A DNA stretch of 64,000 bases from Bin80 sp965219915. GTDB lineage: Bacteria > Bacteroidota > Rhodothermia > Rhodothermales > Bin80. Positions 1-9,124 of this stretch are shown here, one piece after another. A model generated the notes under the pieces. That model saw only the letters and a list, made by a program, of their open reading frames with translations, was not told the DNA's origin and ran no database searches. Position 1 is the first letter of the stretch, and the number at the start of each line of letters is the position of its first letter. Location: NCBI GenBank assembly GCA_965219915.1, contig OZ244794.1, positions 2,542,001-2,606,000 of the forward strand, written 5' to 3'. The translations under genes and the position numbers were made by a program.

Positions 1-1298
1 TTGTCGCTGTCCGCTTTTGTTTTAGGCTCTATAGCGATGCGGATCACGGGATCCGGAAAATCCATCTGCTCCAGGATCACCGGATGGTTGGGATCAGAGA
101 GGGTATCTCCGGTCTTGATGTTTTTCAGTCCCACGGCCGCCGCGATATCACCGGCTTCAACACGAGTCACATCTTCACGATCTTTGGCGTGCATAAAGAG
201 GAGCCTTCCGATCCGCTCCTTGCGGCCTGTCGTAGAATTGTATACCTGCGTGCCCTTATCCAGCGCTCCACTGTAAACCCTGAAAAACGTGAGCTTTCCG
301 ACATAAGGATCAGTGGCGATCTTGAAAGCAATCGCAGAAAACGGTACGTCCGCCTGTGGAGCACGTACGACCTCCTTGCCGGAACCCGGCACGGTACCTA
401 CTACCGACTGGACATCTGATGGGCTGGGTAAATAGTCAACTACACCGTCCAAAAGACGCTGAATCCCCTTGTTTTTGAACGCCGAACCACAGAATACAGG
501 GGTAATATCCAGGTTTAACGTGGCTGAGCGTACCGTAGCCCGGATCTCTTCAGCGGTAATCTCCTCGCCTTCGAGATATTTCATGAGCAGATTGTCATTA
601 TGCTCTGCTACGGATTCCAGGAGAAGAATTCGCCAGTGTCGGGCTTCCTTGACCAGGTCCTTGGGAATATCAATCAGGTCCCATGTTGAGCCCTGTGTTT
701 TATCGTGCCAGATGATGGCTTTATTCATGATCAGGTCAATGACCCCGCTGAATAATGCACCGGCTCCTATCGGAATCTGAACGGGCACAGGGTTGGCCTT
801 GAGGCGATCCTTCATCGAATTAAGTGCAGTAGTAAAGTCTGCACCTGTCCGATCCATCTTGTTCACGAATGCAATCCGGGGCACCCGATACTTGTTAGCC
901 TGCCTCCACACCGTCTCTGACTGTGGCTCAACGCCACCGACAGCACAGAAAAGTGCCACGGCTCCGTCGAGAACACGGAGTGACCGTTCGACCTCGACCG
1001 TGAAATCAACATGACCAGGCGTATCGATGATGTTGATCCTGTACTCGGTGTTTGCTTTTTTCCAGAAACAGGTCGTAGCAGCGCTGGTGATCGTGATCCC
1101 ACGTTCCTTTTCCTGCTCCATCCAGTCCATGGTGGCACCACCCTCATGGACCTCCCCCATCCGATGCAGCCGCCCCGTGTAGAAGAGAATTCGCTCGGTT
1201 GTTGTGGTTTTACCTGCGTCAATATGGGCCATAATGCCAATATTGCGCATGCGGCAAAGTTTGGAGTCCTTAGGCGTGTTCATTGGAATCACAGTCAT
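1..1298 (-). CDS. fusA: Elongation factor G, N-terminal part (runs off left edge)
   Basis: Translational GTPase that drives ribosomal translocation in the cytoplasm. The visible 432 codons carry the G1 motif AHIDAGKT (residues 24-31), the switch I segment RGITITSA (66-73), G3 DTPGH (92-96), G4 NKMD (146-149) and a GSAF stretch in the G5 area. The rest of the protein lies beyond the window. I chose the ATG at 1298, which follows the rpsG stop codon directly with no spacer; an in-frame ATG at 1283 is also possible. The order rpsL-rpsG-fusA is the classical str operon, so this is the housekeeping copy rather than a paralogue. The immediate stop/start junction suggests translational coupling with rpsG. 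Confidence 0.96.
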   Translation of the reverse strand, partial: MTVIPMNTPKDSKLCRMRNIGIMAHIDAGKTTTTERILFYTGRLHRMGEVHEGGATMDWMEQEKERGITITSAATTCFWKKANTEYRINIIDTPGHVDFTVEVERSLRVLDGAVALFCAVGGVEPQSETVWRQANKYRVPRIAFVNKMDRTGADFTTALNSMKDRLKANPVPVQIPIGAGALFSGVIDLIMNKAIIWHDKTQGSTWDLIDIPKDLVKEARHWRILLLESVAEHNDNLLMKYLEGEEITAEEIRATVRSATLNLDITPVFCGSAFKNKGIQRLLDGVVDYLPSPSDVQSVVGTVPGSGKEVVRAPQADVPFSAIAFKIATDPYVGKLTFFRVYSGALDKGTQVYNSTTGRKERIGRLLFMHAKDREDVTRVEAGDIAAAVGLKNIKTGDTLSDPNHPVILEQMDFPDPVIRIAIEPKTKADSD

Positions 1299-1766
1299 CT
1301 ACAGTCTGAAGTGTGCAAATGCTTTATTTGACTCTGCCATTCTGTGTGTGTCATCTTTTTTCTTGACCGCAGCCCCTTCTCCCTTTGAAGCAGAATAAAG
1401 TTCTCCTGCCAGTCGCTGCGCCATTGAACGATCGGATCTTTTTGATGCTTGTTGGATGATCCATCTGAAAGCCAGGGCGGTCCGACGTTCTGCACGAACT
1501 TCGATGGGAACCTGATACGTTGCTCCACCCACACGCCGACTGCGCACTTCAACCAGGGGGGCAACATTCTCAATCGCCTTACGGAAAATGTCCAAGCCCG
1601 GCTCTCCTGAACGCTGCTCAATTTGCGTGAACGCATCGTACACGATTTTCCGGGCAACACTTTTCTTGCCGTGGAGCATAACGTAATTGACGAACTGCGC
1701 CACGAGTGCATCCTGATATTTTGGATCCGGCGTGACCGAACGCCGCTCAGCTGATTTTCTACGCAT
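1299..1766 (-). CDS. rpsG: 30S ribosomal protein S7
   Basis: Primary assembly protein of the 30S head; it binds the 3' major domain of 16S rRNA and contacts the E-site tRNA. The 155 residues match the family's usual length of about 156. The start MRRKSAERR, the VNYVMLHGKKS segment and the VGGATYQVPIEV block are typical S7. It lies 56 bp after rpsL and its TAG stop directly abuts the fusA start, as in a str operon. No anomalies were seen. Confidence 0.97.
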   Translation of the reverse strand: MRRKSAERRSVTPDPKYQDALVAQFVNYVMLHGKKSVARKIVYDAFTQIEQRSGEPGLDIFRKAIENVAPLVEVRSRRVGGATYQVPIEVRAERRTALAFRWIIQQASKRSDRSMAQRLAGELYSASKGEGAAVKKKDDTHRMAESNKAFAHFRL

Positions 1767-1822
1767 CTGTTAGTCTGGTGACAGCATATGTTTGATATCC
1801 TGTCGCCCGAAAATTGATTTAA

Positions 1823-2197
1823 TCATCTCTTTGGCCGCTTTGCGCCATACTTTGAGCGCGACTGGGTTCTGTCTTCCACACCGGAAGTATCCAGTGCACC
1901 ACGCACAATGTGATACTTCACACCAGGCAGGTCCTTGACACGCCCCCCTCTCACCAGCACAATTGAGTGCTCCTGGAGGTTATGCCCCTCCCCTGGGATA
2001 TAGGCGATCACTTCGATCTGATTCGTGAGGCGCACCTTGGCCACTTTCCGCAGAGCAGAGTTCGGCTTTTTCGGTGTCGTGGTGTATACACGTGTGCATA
2101 CACCACGGCGCTGCGGGTTACCCTGCAACGCGGCCGCCTTTGTCTTTTTCACCTTCGGGTGGCGACCCTTTCGTACAAGTTGCTGTATTGTTGGCAC
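1823..2197 (-). CDS. rpsL: 30S ribosomal protein S12
   Basis: Decoding-centre protein of the small subunit, 124 residues. The conserved TTTPKKPNSALRK block carries Lys43, and RVKDLPGV carries Lys88 and Asp89. Both lysines are the residues usually altered in streptomycin-resistant mutants, and here they are in the sensitive wild-type state. Asp89 is the site methylthiolated by RimO in other bacteria. It is the first gene of the rpsL-rpsG-fusA unit, with a plausible promoter in the 159-bp gap behind ftsH. Confidence 0.97.
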   Translation of the reverse strand: MPTIQQLVRKGRHPKVKKTKAAALQGNPQRRGVCTRVYTTTPKKPNSALRKVAKVRLTNQIEVIAYIPGEGHNLQEHSIVLVRGGRVKDLPGVKYHIVRGALDTSGVEDRTQSRSKYGAKRPKR

Positions 2198-2279
2198 TTA
2201 ATTTCTCAGTTTATAATTTATCGGGTATTGCTGCGAATCTTTATCGCAGGTGCCCGGACGGTTTTCTTTACAGCCTTTC

Positions 2280-2308
2280 AATATACGACTTTTTTTATTA
2301 AAGTTGCA
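2280..2308 (-). promoter_or_regulatory. Candidate promoter for the rpsL-rpsG-fusA operon
   Basis: On the minus strand a TGCAAC box (2303-2308) and a TATATT box (2280-2285) are separated by exactly 17 bp of A/T-rich DNA, about 80 bp upstream of the rpsL start. The position between ftsH and rpsL is where a str-operon promoter would be expected. The -35 match is weak and Bacteroidota promoters often differ from the E. coli consensus, so this is an inference. Confidence 0.35.
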
Positions 2309-2311
2309 CAT

Positions 2312-2342
2312 CTCTGAAAAAAGCCTTTTTTGATTTTTTTTC
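2312..2342 (-). terminator. Weak A/T-rich terminator-like hairpin after ftsH
   Basis: Just downstream of the ftsH stop the minus strand reads a run of A, then GGC, then a run of T (AAAAAAGGCTTTTTT). This can fold into a short stem ending in U residues. It sits between ftsH and the rpsL promoter candidate, where a terminator would make sense. The stem is almost all A-U and therefore weak. Confidence 0.3.
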
Positions 2343-2356
2343 GGAAGTTCTGCTGA

Positions 2357-4387
2357 TCAGGCCGTGGCCAGAGGTTCCTGTTCCTGAGCGGACTCGGGCA
2401 CAGCATCTTCGTCCTTTTTCCGTTCCGGGACGCCATTCAACGAAACATACTCACCAAAAGGTCGCTCGCCCAAAACCTTTACGAGATCCCGGGGACCTAA
2501 AACTTCCTGATCCAGGAGCAACTGCGCAAGTTCTTCCAACCGGCCTCTTTTCTCATTAAGGAGATCCCAGGCCCGCTGACGTGCACCATCAATGATTGCA
2601 CGTACCTCTTCGTCAATCGTTTTCGCCATGGACTCGGAATATGGCTTCTCGAACATAGGAGTTCTGTTACGATTACCGGACAGGTTAAAACTCACATGCC
2701 CAACCTTTTCACTCATCCCGAAATCCACCACCATAGCATAGGCCGTCTTCGTGACGCGCTCCAGGTCATTCTGGGCACCTGTGGACAGCTGACCAAACTT
2801 GATTTCTTCGGCTACCCGCCCTCCCATCATCATTGTCATTTGATCCAGGAAGGCCTCACGTGTGGTGATGTACCGTTCATCTGGTAAAGATTGTGCGTAA
2901 CCTAGCGCGGCCAATCCTCTGGGAACAATGGACACCTTAATGACCGGATCCGTATTGGGCAAATACCAGCCGGCGATTGCATGGCCTGCTTCGTGGTAGG
3001 CGACAATCTTTTTCTCTTCCGGCTTGATCAGCTTATTCTTCTTCTCAAGTCCTCCGATCACACGGTCAATCGCCTGCTCAAAATCCTCCATGTGTATGGC
3101 CTCCTTGTCCAGACGTGCCGCCAGAAGCGCAGCTTCGTTGCAAACATTTGCAATTTCTGCACCAGCGAAACCGGGAGTCTGGGAAGCCAAGACATCATGC
3201 TCCACATCGTCTGCCAGGACTAGGTCGCGGGTGTGGACTTTAAAGATCATGGCACGCTCCATGCGATCTGGGCGATCAATCAGGATCTGGCGGTCGAAAC
3301 GTCCGGGCCTTAGTAAGGCTGCGTCCAGTACATCTGGGCGGTTGGTGGCAGCCATGATAATGACGCCTTTATTCGTATTGAACCCGTCCATTTCCACTAG
3401 CAACTGATTGAGTGTATTCTCACGCTCATCGTTGCCGCCCATCATCATGCTGCGTCCCCGGCTGCGACCAATTGCATCAATCTCATCAATGAAAATTATG
3501 CAGGGGGCTTTCTCTTTGGCTTTCTTGAACAGATCGCGAACACGTGCGGCCCCTACCCCAACAAACATCTCTACAAAATCACTGCCGCTGATTGAGAAAA
3601 AAGGCGCTCCTGCCTCTCCTGCAACTGCCTTGCCCATTAACGTCTTGCCGGTTCCCGGCGGACCAACAAGAAGCACGCCCTTGGGCAATACACCTCCCAG
3701 TTTTGTAAACTTTTTGGGGTTTTTAAGGAATTCCACGACCTCTGCCACTTCTTCTTTGGCCTCCATTAGCCCCGCCACATCCTCAAACGTGACGGTGGGT
3801 TTTCCGAGTGATTCAAAGAGTACCGCCCGGTTTTTACCAATATTCAATACCTGAGAACCGGGGCCTGCGCGTCGAAGAATAATAACCCAAAGAAGCAGGA
3901 TAAGCGCCAGAGGCAGCAACCACACAAATGCTCCGCCCAACCAGTTATTCTGGTGGGCGACATCAAACAAAACAGAAGCATCCTGCTGACTCTCGTTCTG
4001 CTCTTCTAGGAAGGTAACCAGGTCGTGTGTTGCCGTCTTAGTAGTGGCAAACAATGCTGGATCCCGTTCACTTCCAAGCAGCCCTTGATTGCTCTCGGTG
4101 CTGACTCCGAGTGCCTCAATTCCGGCATCCGTTAGTTTTCCCGTTACTTGGCGATCATTACGGATCGTTACACTTTCGACGTAACCCTGGGTAACATATT
4201 CCAGGAAAGTACTGTACGGAATCGTGTTTGGATCACGACGCCCAAGGGAGAATACGAGATTGAATAGAAGAAAGCCGAGCAGAACTACATAAATCCACAT
4301 GTAGCGTATTCGGCGCCTGGGTGAACGTGGTGATCCAGGCCCGGACCCTCCCGTGTTCTGGTTTGAGTTTGAGTTTTCTGGCCCCAT
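2357..4387 (-). CDS. ftsH: ATP-dependent zinc metalloprotease FtsH
   Basis: Membrane-anchored AAA+ protease that degrades misfolded membrane proteins and short-lived regulators. The 676 residues show a cytoplasmic N-tail rich in Gly/Pro/Arg (1-28), a first membrane helix (about 30-49), a periplasmic domain (about 50-150), a second helix (about 151-171), the AAA domain with Walker A GPPGTGKT (242-249) and Walker B FIDEID (299-304), a second region of homology ending at RPGRFDR (360-366), and the zinc site HEAGH (465-469). All catalytic residues are present. The N-tail of about 28 residues before the first helix is longer than in E. coli FtsH. It lies about 100 bp downstream of the SprE-like lipoprotein gene. 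Confidence 0.97.
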   Translation of the reverse strand: MGPENSNSNQNTGGSGPGSPRSPRRRIRYMWIYVVLLGFLLFNLVFSLGRRDPNTIPYSTFLEYVTQGYVESVTIRNDRQVTGKLTDAGIEALGVSTESNQGLLGSERDPALFATTKTATHDLVTFLEEQNESQQDASVLFDVAHQNNWLGGAFVWLLPLALILLLWVIILRRAGPGSQVLNIGKNRAVLFESLGKPTVTFEDVAGLMEAKEEVAEVVEFLKNPKKFTKLGGVLPKGVLLVGPPGTGKTLMGKAVAGEAGAPFFSISGSDFVEMFVGVGAARVRDLFKKAKEKAPCIIFIDEIDAIGRSRGRSMMMGGNDERENTLNQLLVEMDGFNTNKGVIIMAATNRPDVLDAALLRPGRFDRQILIDRPDRMERAMIFKVHTRDLVLADDVEHDVLASQTPGFAGAEIANVCNEAALLAARLDKEAIHMEDFEQAIDRVIGGLEKKNKLIKPEEKKIVAYHEAGHAIAGWYLPNTDPVIKVSIVPRGLAALGYAQSLPDERYITTREAFLDQMTMMMGGRVAEEIKFGQLSTGAQNDLERVTKTAYAMVVDFGMSEKVGHVSFNLSGNRNRTPMFEKPYSESMAKTIDEEVRAIIDGARQRAWDLLNEKRGRLEELAQLLLDQEVLGPRDLVKVLGERPFGEYVSLNGVPERKKDEDAVPESAQEQEPLATA

Positions 4388-4491
4388 CCGGCCCCCTCAA
4401 GCGTTACGTTTTCGAATACGTAGTTGACAGCAAGGGTTAACTCGTAAGGATATAAAACTGTTTCTAAACCCCTACTCAGCGGGACTATCAA

Positions 4492-7400
4492 CTACTGGTT
4501 CCCCTGAATGCGAGATACACGTGACTCGCTGGGTATTCGGCCGGCGAGCTGTTGCATGACTGCCTCTGCTTCCCGGACCGTATCAAAAAGCCCAAGCCCT
4601 ACCCTGAACTCGACACCCTCCTGTGCCACCGCACCGTAAATGTCAAGCGGATGCCCGACATCCTGCAGCGAACGGCCATAGTTTGCGACAAATGCCTTGG
4701 CCATTTCATGGTCGGGATAGGAAATAAGATGTAGAGTATAGCCCCCCCTGGACCAATCTATATTTCCCAGGCTCGGATCAACCGTTTCGTCTTCGTCTGG
4801 TACTTGTTCATTGGGCGGAACCGCAGGCAAAGCGCGCTCAGGATCCTCTGACTCGAGCGAATCCTGTGACTCTGCAGCTTCTTCGCCTTCCAGGTTCTGA
4901 TCCAATGTATCGGTCGCGGTTGCCAATCCGCCCTGAAGGGACTCGGCAATTAACGCTGAGTCCGCTGCCGCAGAGTCCGAGGCTACCACAAACGAATTCA
5001 TCTGCATGAGTTGTAAAAGCGAATCTACCGTTATTCCCAATGAATCCGCTAGCAACACTTGAGCAAGTGAGTCGGGAGCGGCCTGTAATTGTGCGATTGA
5101 GTCGGCCATTACCAATACTTGTTGGGTGGCAAGCGAATCCGCCATTCGTATTGAATCAGCAACCGCCAACGCCTGTAGGGTGGCAAGTGAATCTGCCATT
5201 CGTATCGAATCGGCAATCGCCTTGCGCAATACCCTCTCCTCCTCAAGTGCATTCAAAAGACGCCCTACACGATCTTCACGGAAATAATTGGGGAAATTGT
5301 TTTGAACATGCCCAAGTACCAAAGGAAGCGTAAGCAGGCTGTCTTCCGCAGTTGCAGTGGAATCCAGTCTGGAGTAAAACCCCGCCGCTTCCATGCGGGT
5401 GGCATCAGCCCGCACAGGTAGCTCCGCTAGTACATCTAGACTATCTCTGGCTGCCCATTGCAGGTAGGCTGTTCCTGCAAGATGAAGTGCCTGAGGCGCA
5501 GTGGGTGTATTGGGCCACTTAAGGGCAAGATCCAGCATTGTGGTCACCACTTCCTCCGGTTTATTCTCCTCCAATTCAGTTTGATACTTTACGAAGTCCT
5601 CTTCCGCCAGCGTCAATGAATCGGTGGATGCTCGCTCGGGAACAGGGCGTCCAAGCCGGGTATAGGCCTGCGTTACAAAGTCCGAATCTGGATAGTCGGA
5701 GACGATGAGCTCATACAGACGATTGGCCGCCAATGTGTCTCCCAGGACTTGTTGCACTTCTGCCAGCGCATAGTAGGCCCGCTGCGCTACACTTTCGGCA
5801 AAGTCCTCTTCAATCACCATTCGATACCACACTGCCGCTGAATCGGGAAGATTCATGGATAAAAACAGCACATTAGCAAGTTCGTACCTCGCATTCGCCC
5901 GATCACTTAGCATCTCATCGAACGCATCCGGGTTTCGGGGCACAGCAGAAACATCCACAATCGGCATACTTATGTTCAATGTGGGCTGCAATGCTCCTCC
6001 TTCCTCTCCCTCTGTCACCTCGGCCTGTGCAGCTTCAATGGCTGCGATCCGACGCCAATTGGGGGCCAACGGGCGCTCACCCCAGATCAATATGAAATCC
6101 TGACGTGCCTGCTCCATCCGCAACTGATCCCTGTGGTAGAGAAAACCCGCTTCACCCTCGGATCCTGCTACAAGCGTTTGTCCACCTCCATTCTCGTAAT
6201 CTGTTGCACCTCCACTTCCCACGAAAGCAGCCTCAGACTCACGCTGACGCAATTGACGCTGCATCTCAGCTATTTCATCCGCCCTGCGCTGACGCAACTC
6301 AAGAACAACCTCTGCAAAGCTGCTGTCATCCAGTGTACCGAGATACAGCAATGAGTCCATTAGTATGATCTCATCGAGTACATCGGAAAAACTTCCAAAG
6401 GTTTCGGCCTGCTCGTCCATGTCAGTAATAGCACTGGGAGACGGCTTGGGAGGGATCGATGCCGCACTCCGAGATCCTCCTGCAAATGCAGGAATCATGA
6501 TGGCCTGGGAGGCCGTATCAAAATGTGCAGCCGCGTACGGGTAGTCAAGCTCTATATCCCGATAATACTCACCCAGTGCGTAGTGCACCCGCCCACGCAT
6601 TTGCGCTCCGCCTAAAGTAGGATCGTAGAGTAGTTCATAATACTGCTCAAGTGCCTCCTCATAACGACCCTGCGCCACCAGCACACGCCCTCGCAAATAA
6701 GCTAATTCTGCCCGATAATCGTAATTCTTATCATCCCGCTCCATGCGCCGCAGTTTCTCCATTGCCAAATCTGCATCAACATGATCAGCGGCAGCCCGAA
6801 CGACACTGAAGTGGGCGGCATAGGAAAGTTCATAGAACGGCTTGTAGCGCTGCACAAGTTCGTATGCGGCAATTGCATCCTCGTACCGACCGAGCTTCTC
6901 CATCAACTGTCCCTGCAGGAAACGAGCTTTGGCGACCAGGGCGTTGTCATTCAGGCCAGCAGCCAAGCCGGTTTCCAGTTCAGTTGCCGCCTCCTCCCAG
7001 TTTTCGTTCTGTATGTGCAATTCAGCTAATGCCAGTCGGTAGCGTGGTTCCCAGCGACGGGAAATCTCTTCCGCACTGAGAATGGCCTGCAAGTGCGTAA
7101 ATGCTTCTTCATAAGACTGGCTGGCTATCAATGTGCGTGCTAACCAAAAATTGGCCTCATCTCTGAGTGGGGAATCCAACTCCAGGATATCGTTAAACTT
7201 TTCTTCGGCGCCAACAAAATTGAGTGTGAAGAACCATGCCTTTCCAATAAGCATGATTGCGTCATCCACCCATTTGGAGTTGGGATGATTTTGGAGAATA
7301 TCTATACTCTTCGTGATGGCATCTTCGAACGGCTTGCGTTGTGTAGTCGCCTGTTCACTGCGCGCGAACAGGGAGAGAAACACATCCCTGTTAACCGGAC

Positions 7401-7575
7401 TCTGTTCCACACTCTCCTCGAAATTACGGATACCCTCGGAGAGCGCACGCTCAGCATTGTAGTACGTGTTGTAGTACGCAGAAAAGTTTTCGTACCGCGA
7501 ACCGAGGAATGAGTTACTGGAGCACCCTGATAGACAAACCAGCATGCATAGAATCCAGATTGGCGTGTTCTTCAT
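4492..7575 (-). CDS. SprE/PorW-like TPR lipoprotein with C-terminal SPOR domain
   Basis: Large lipoprotein (1027 aa) with a type II signal ending LSGC (Cys18), then NTYYNAERALSEG, a start typical of the Bacteroidota TPR lipoproteins SprE (gliding) and PorW (type IX secretion). Helical TPR-like repeats fill about residues 40-340 and 560-690. Around 780-860 comes a low-complexity stretch in which ADSIRMADSLATLQALAV and near copies recur, followed by an acidic linker. The last 80 residues (YTLHLISYPDHEMAKAF onward) resemble a SPOR peptidoglycan-binding fold. Known for the family: T9SS function at the outer membrane. Inferred here: a similar role, perhaps anchored to the wall by SPOR. It sits 3 bp after pyk, so probably the same transcript. 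No other T9SS gene is in the window, so a general envelope TPR protein is the alternative. Confidence 0.65.
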   Translation of the reverse strand: MKNTPIWILCMLVCLSGCSSNSFLGSRYENFSAYYNTYYNAERALSEGIRNFEESVEQSPVNRDVFLSLFARSEQATTQRKPFEDAITKSIDILQNHPNSKWVDDAIMLIGKAWFFTLNFVGAEEKFNDILELDSPLRDEANFWLARTLIASQSYEEAFTHLQAILSAEEISRRWEPRYRLALAELHIQNENWEEAATELETGLAAGLNDNALVAKARFLQGQLMEKLGRYEDAIAAYELVQRYKPFYELSYAAHFSVVRAAADHVDADLAMEKLRRMERDDKNYDYRAELAYLRGRVLVAQGRYEEALEQYYELLYDPTLGGAQMRGRVHYALGEYYRDIELDYPYAAAHFDTASQAIMIPAFAGGSRSAASIPPKPSPSAITDMDEQAETFGSFSDVLDEIILMDSLLYLGTLDDSSFAEVVLELRQRRADEIAEMQRQLRQRESEAAFVGSGGATDYENGGGQTLVAGSEGEAGFLYHRDQLRMEQARQDFILIWGERPLAPNWRRIAAIEAAQAEVTEGEEGGALQPTLNISMPIVDVSAVPRNPDAFDEMLSDRANARYELANVLFLSMNLPDSAAVWYRMVIEEDFAESVAQRAYYALAEVQQVLGDTLAANRLYELIVSDYPDSDFVTQAYTRLGRPVPERASTDSLTLAEEDFVKYQTELEENKPEEVVTTMLDLALKWPNTPTAPQALHLAGTAYLQWAARDSLDVLAELPVRADATRMEAAGFYSRLDSTATAEDSLLTLPLVLGHVQNNFPNYFREDRVGRLLNALEEERVLRKAIADSIRMADSLATLQALAVADSIRMADSLATQQVLVMADSIAQLQAAPDSLAQVLLADSLGITVDSLLQLMQMNSFVVASDSAAADSALIAESLQGGLATATDTLDQNLEGEEAAESQDSLESEDPERALPAVPPNEQVPDEDETVDPSLGNIDWSRGGYTLHLISYPDHEMAKAFVANYGRSLQDVGHPLDIYGAVAQEGVEFRVGLGLFDTVREAEAVMQQLAGRIPSESRVSRIQGNQ

Positions 7576-7578
7576 GGA

Positions 7579-9033
7579 TCAATCCACGTAGCTTACATGA
7601 ACCAAGTTGGTGCGCCCTTTTCGAGGTAGAGGCATCCCCGCGCATATAACGATGGAATCCCCACTCCTGATATACCCCTTACTGACCAGGGTCTGCTGAA
7701 CCAGCCTGACCCCGGCATCGGTATCGCTCTGAAAAGGGATCTGGAATGCTTTTGTTCCCCAGAGCACTCCTACCTGCCCAATGACGTTTGGTGCATCCGT
7801 GAATGCATATACCGGCATACGCGGACGATGTTTGGCAAGCGATCTAGCTGTTGCACCTGACGCCGTAAGACAGACCAAGGCCCGCGCCCCGATATTCGCA
7901 GCCAATTCACATGCAGTCAGGCTCACCGCATCTGTGATATCCTCAAAGGCCTCAACTGAATTCAATCCATCTGGAAGTCCACGGCTGTTTTTGGGGAGCG
8001 CATACCAGTGTTCTTCTGCGGATCTGATGATCCGGGACATAGCCTTGACCACGTGTGCGGGATGGCACCCCACAGCAGTCTCTCCGCTCAGCATTACAGC
8101 GTCTGTCCCATCAAGAACCGCATTTGCTACGTCACTGGCTTCCGCCCGTGTGGGAACGTGGTTTTCAATCATGCTCTCCAGCATTTGGGTCGCTGTGATC
8201 ACCGGTTTACCAGCCAGAAGGCATTTGTGAATGATCGTCTTCTGTGCGTGGGGGATCAATGCCATAGGCATTTCAATCCCCAGATCACCACGTGCGACCA
8301 TGATACCGTCGCTGACCGCCAGAATATTGTCAATGGCCTCAAACGCTTCAGGTTTTTCAATCTTTGCAATAATGCCCGCCCGGTGGCCTGCGGCCCTGAG
8401 ATGCTTGCGCAGGTGTACTACATCCGACTCGTTACGCACAAAAGACAGTGCGATCCAGTCAACATTCAGATCAATCCCCACCTCCAAGTCTGCAAGATCT
8501 TTTTCTGTGAGCGCAGGCCCGCTCGTACGTACTCGCGGAAAGTTTACCCCCTTGCGTGACTTTAACTCCCCACCAACGTCCACATGTGCGCGCACCTCTC
8601 CTCCTGAAATTGATTTGACAGTGAGCTCCAGTCGGCCATCATCAATCAAAATGCGTCCCCCTGGCGCCAAGTCGGTTGCTAAGGCCCTATAGCTTACATG
8701 TATGTGTTCCGCAGATGACTCGGCGTCTGCGGAAGGAGATATTATCACCTCTGCTCCTTCACGCAGCTCAACAGCCCCTCCTAGAACAGGACCCACACGA
8801 ATGCGCGGCCCTTGAAGATCCTGCAGGATTGCTACCTGCCGCCCCTGTTTTGCAGCCTCCTCACGAACACATGCGACCGCAGCACGATGATCCTCGTGTG
8901 TTCCATGCGAAAAATTTAAGCGAATGACATTCGTCCCTGCCTCTACCAGTTCACTGATCGTATCCCGATCGTTTGAAGCAGGCCCCAGCGTTGAAATAAT
9001 CTTGGTATGCCTGGGCATTGATGGGGAAAACAT
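7579..9033 (-). CDS. pyk: Pyruvate kinase
   Basis: Last step of glycolysis: phosphoenolpyruvate + ADP to pyruvate + ATP, in the cytoplasm. The 484-residue protein has the substrate-binding NFSHGTHEDH, the active-site segment IAKIEKPEAFEAI with its catalytic lysine, VARGDLGIEMP, and TRAEASDVANAVLDGTDAVM with the ADP/metal region. Length fits the family (470-480). The first Met (9033) gives MFSPSMPRHTK; the Met at 9018 (MPRHTKIISTLGP) matches family starts better and may be the true start. It is the first gene of a minus-strand run with the TPR lipoprotein. Confidence 0.95.
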   Translation of the reverse strand: MFSPSMPRHTKIISTLGPASNDRDTISELVEAGTNVIRLNFSHGTHEDHRAAVACVREEAAKQGRQVAILQDLQGPRIRVGPVLGGAVELREGAEVIISPSADAESSAEHIHVSYRALATDLAPGGRILIDDGRLELTVKSISGGEVRAHVDVGGELKSRKGVNFPRVRTSGPALTEKDLADLEVGIDLNVDWIALSFVRNESDVVHLRKHLRAAGHRAGIIAKIEKPEAFEAIDNILAVSDGIMVARGDLGIEMPMALIPHAQKTIIHKCLLAGKPVITATQMLESMIENHVPTRAEASDVANAVLDGTDAVMLSGETAVGCHPAHVVKAMSRIIRSAEEHWYALPKNSRGLPDGLNSVEAFEDITDAVSLTACELAANIGARALVCLTASGATARSLAKHRPRMPVYAFTDAPNVIGQVGVLWGTKAFQIPFQSDTDAGVRLVQQTLVSKGYIRSGDSIVICAGMPLPRKGRTNLVHVSYVD

Positions 9034-9124
9034 TGCTTTCGAGTGTTTAAATTTCAGTCGTTAAACGTTACACATACACTTTTGAAGTATAACGCACCTA
9101 TCCATTCCTCGTACCCCTACTCCC

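Noticed and set aside
8008..8559. 183-codon plus-strand frame antisense to pyruvate kinase
   Set aside because: Antisense to a well-supported gene and without motifs.
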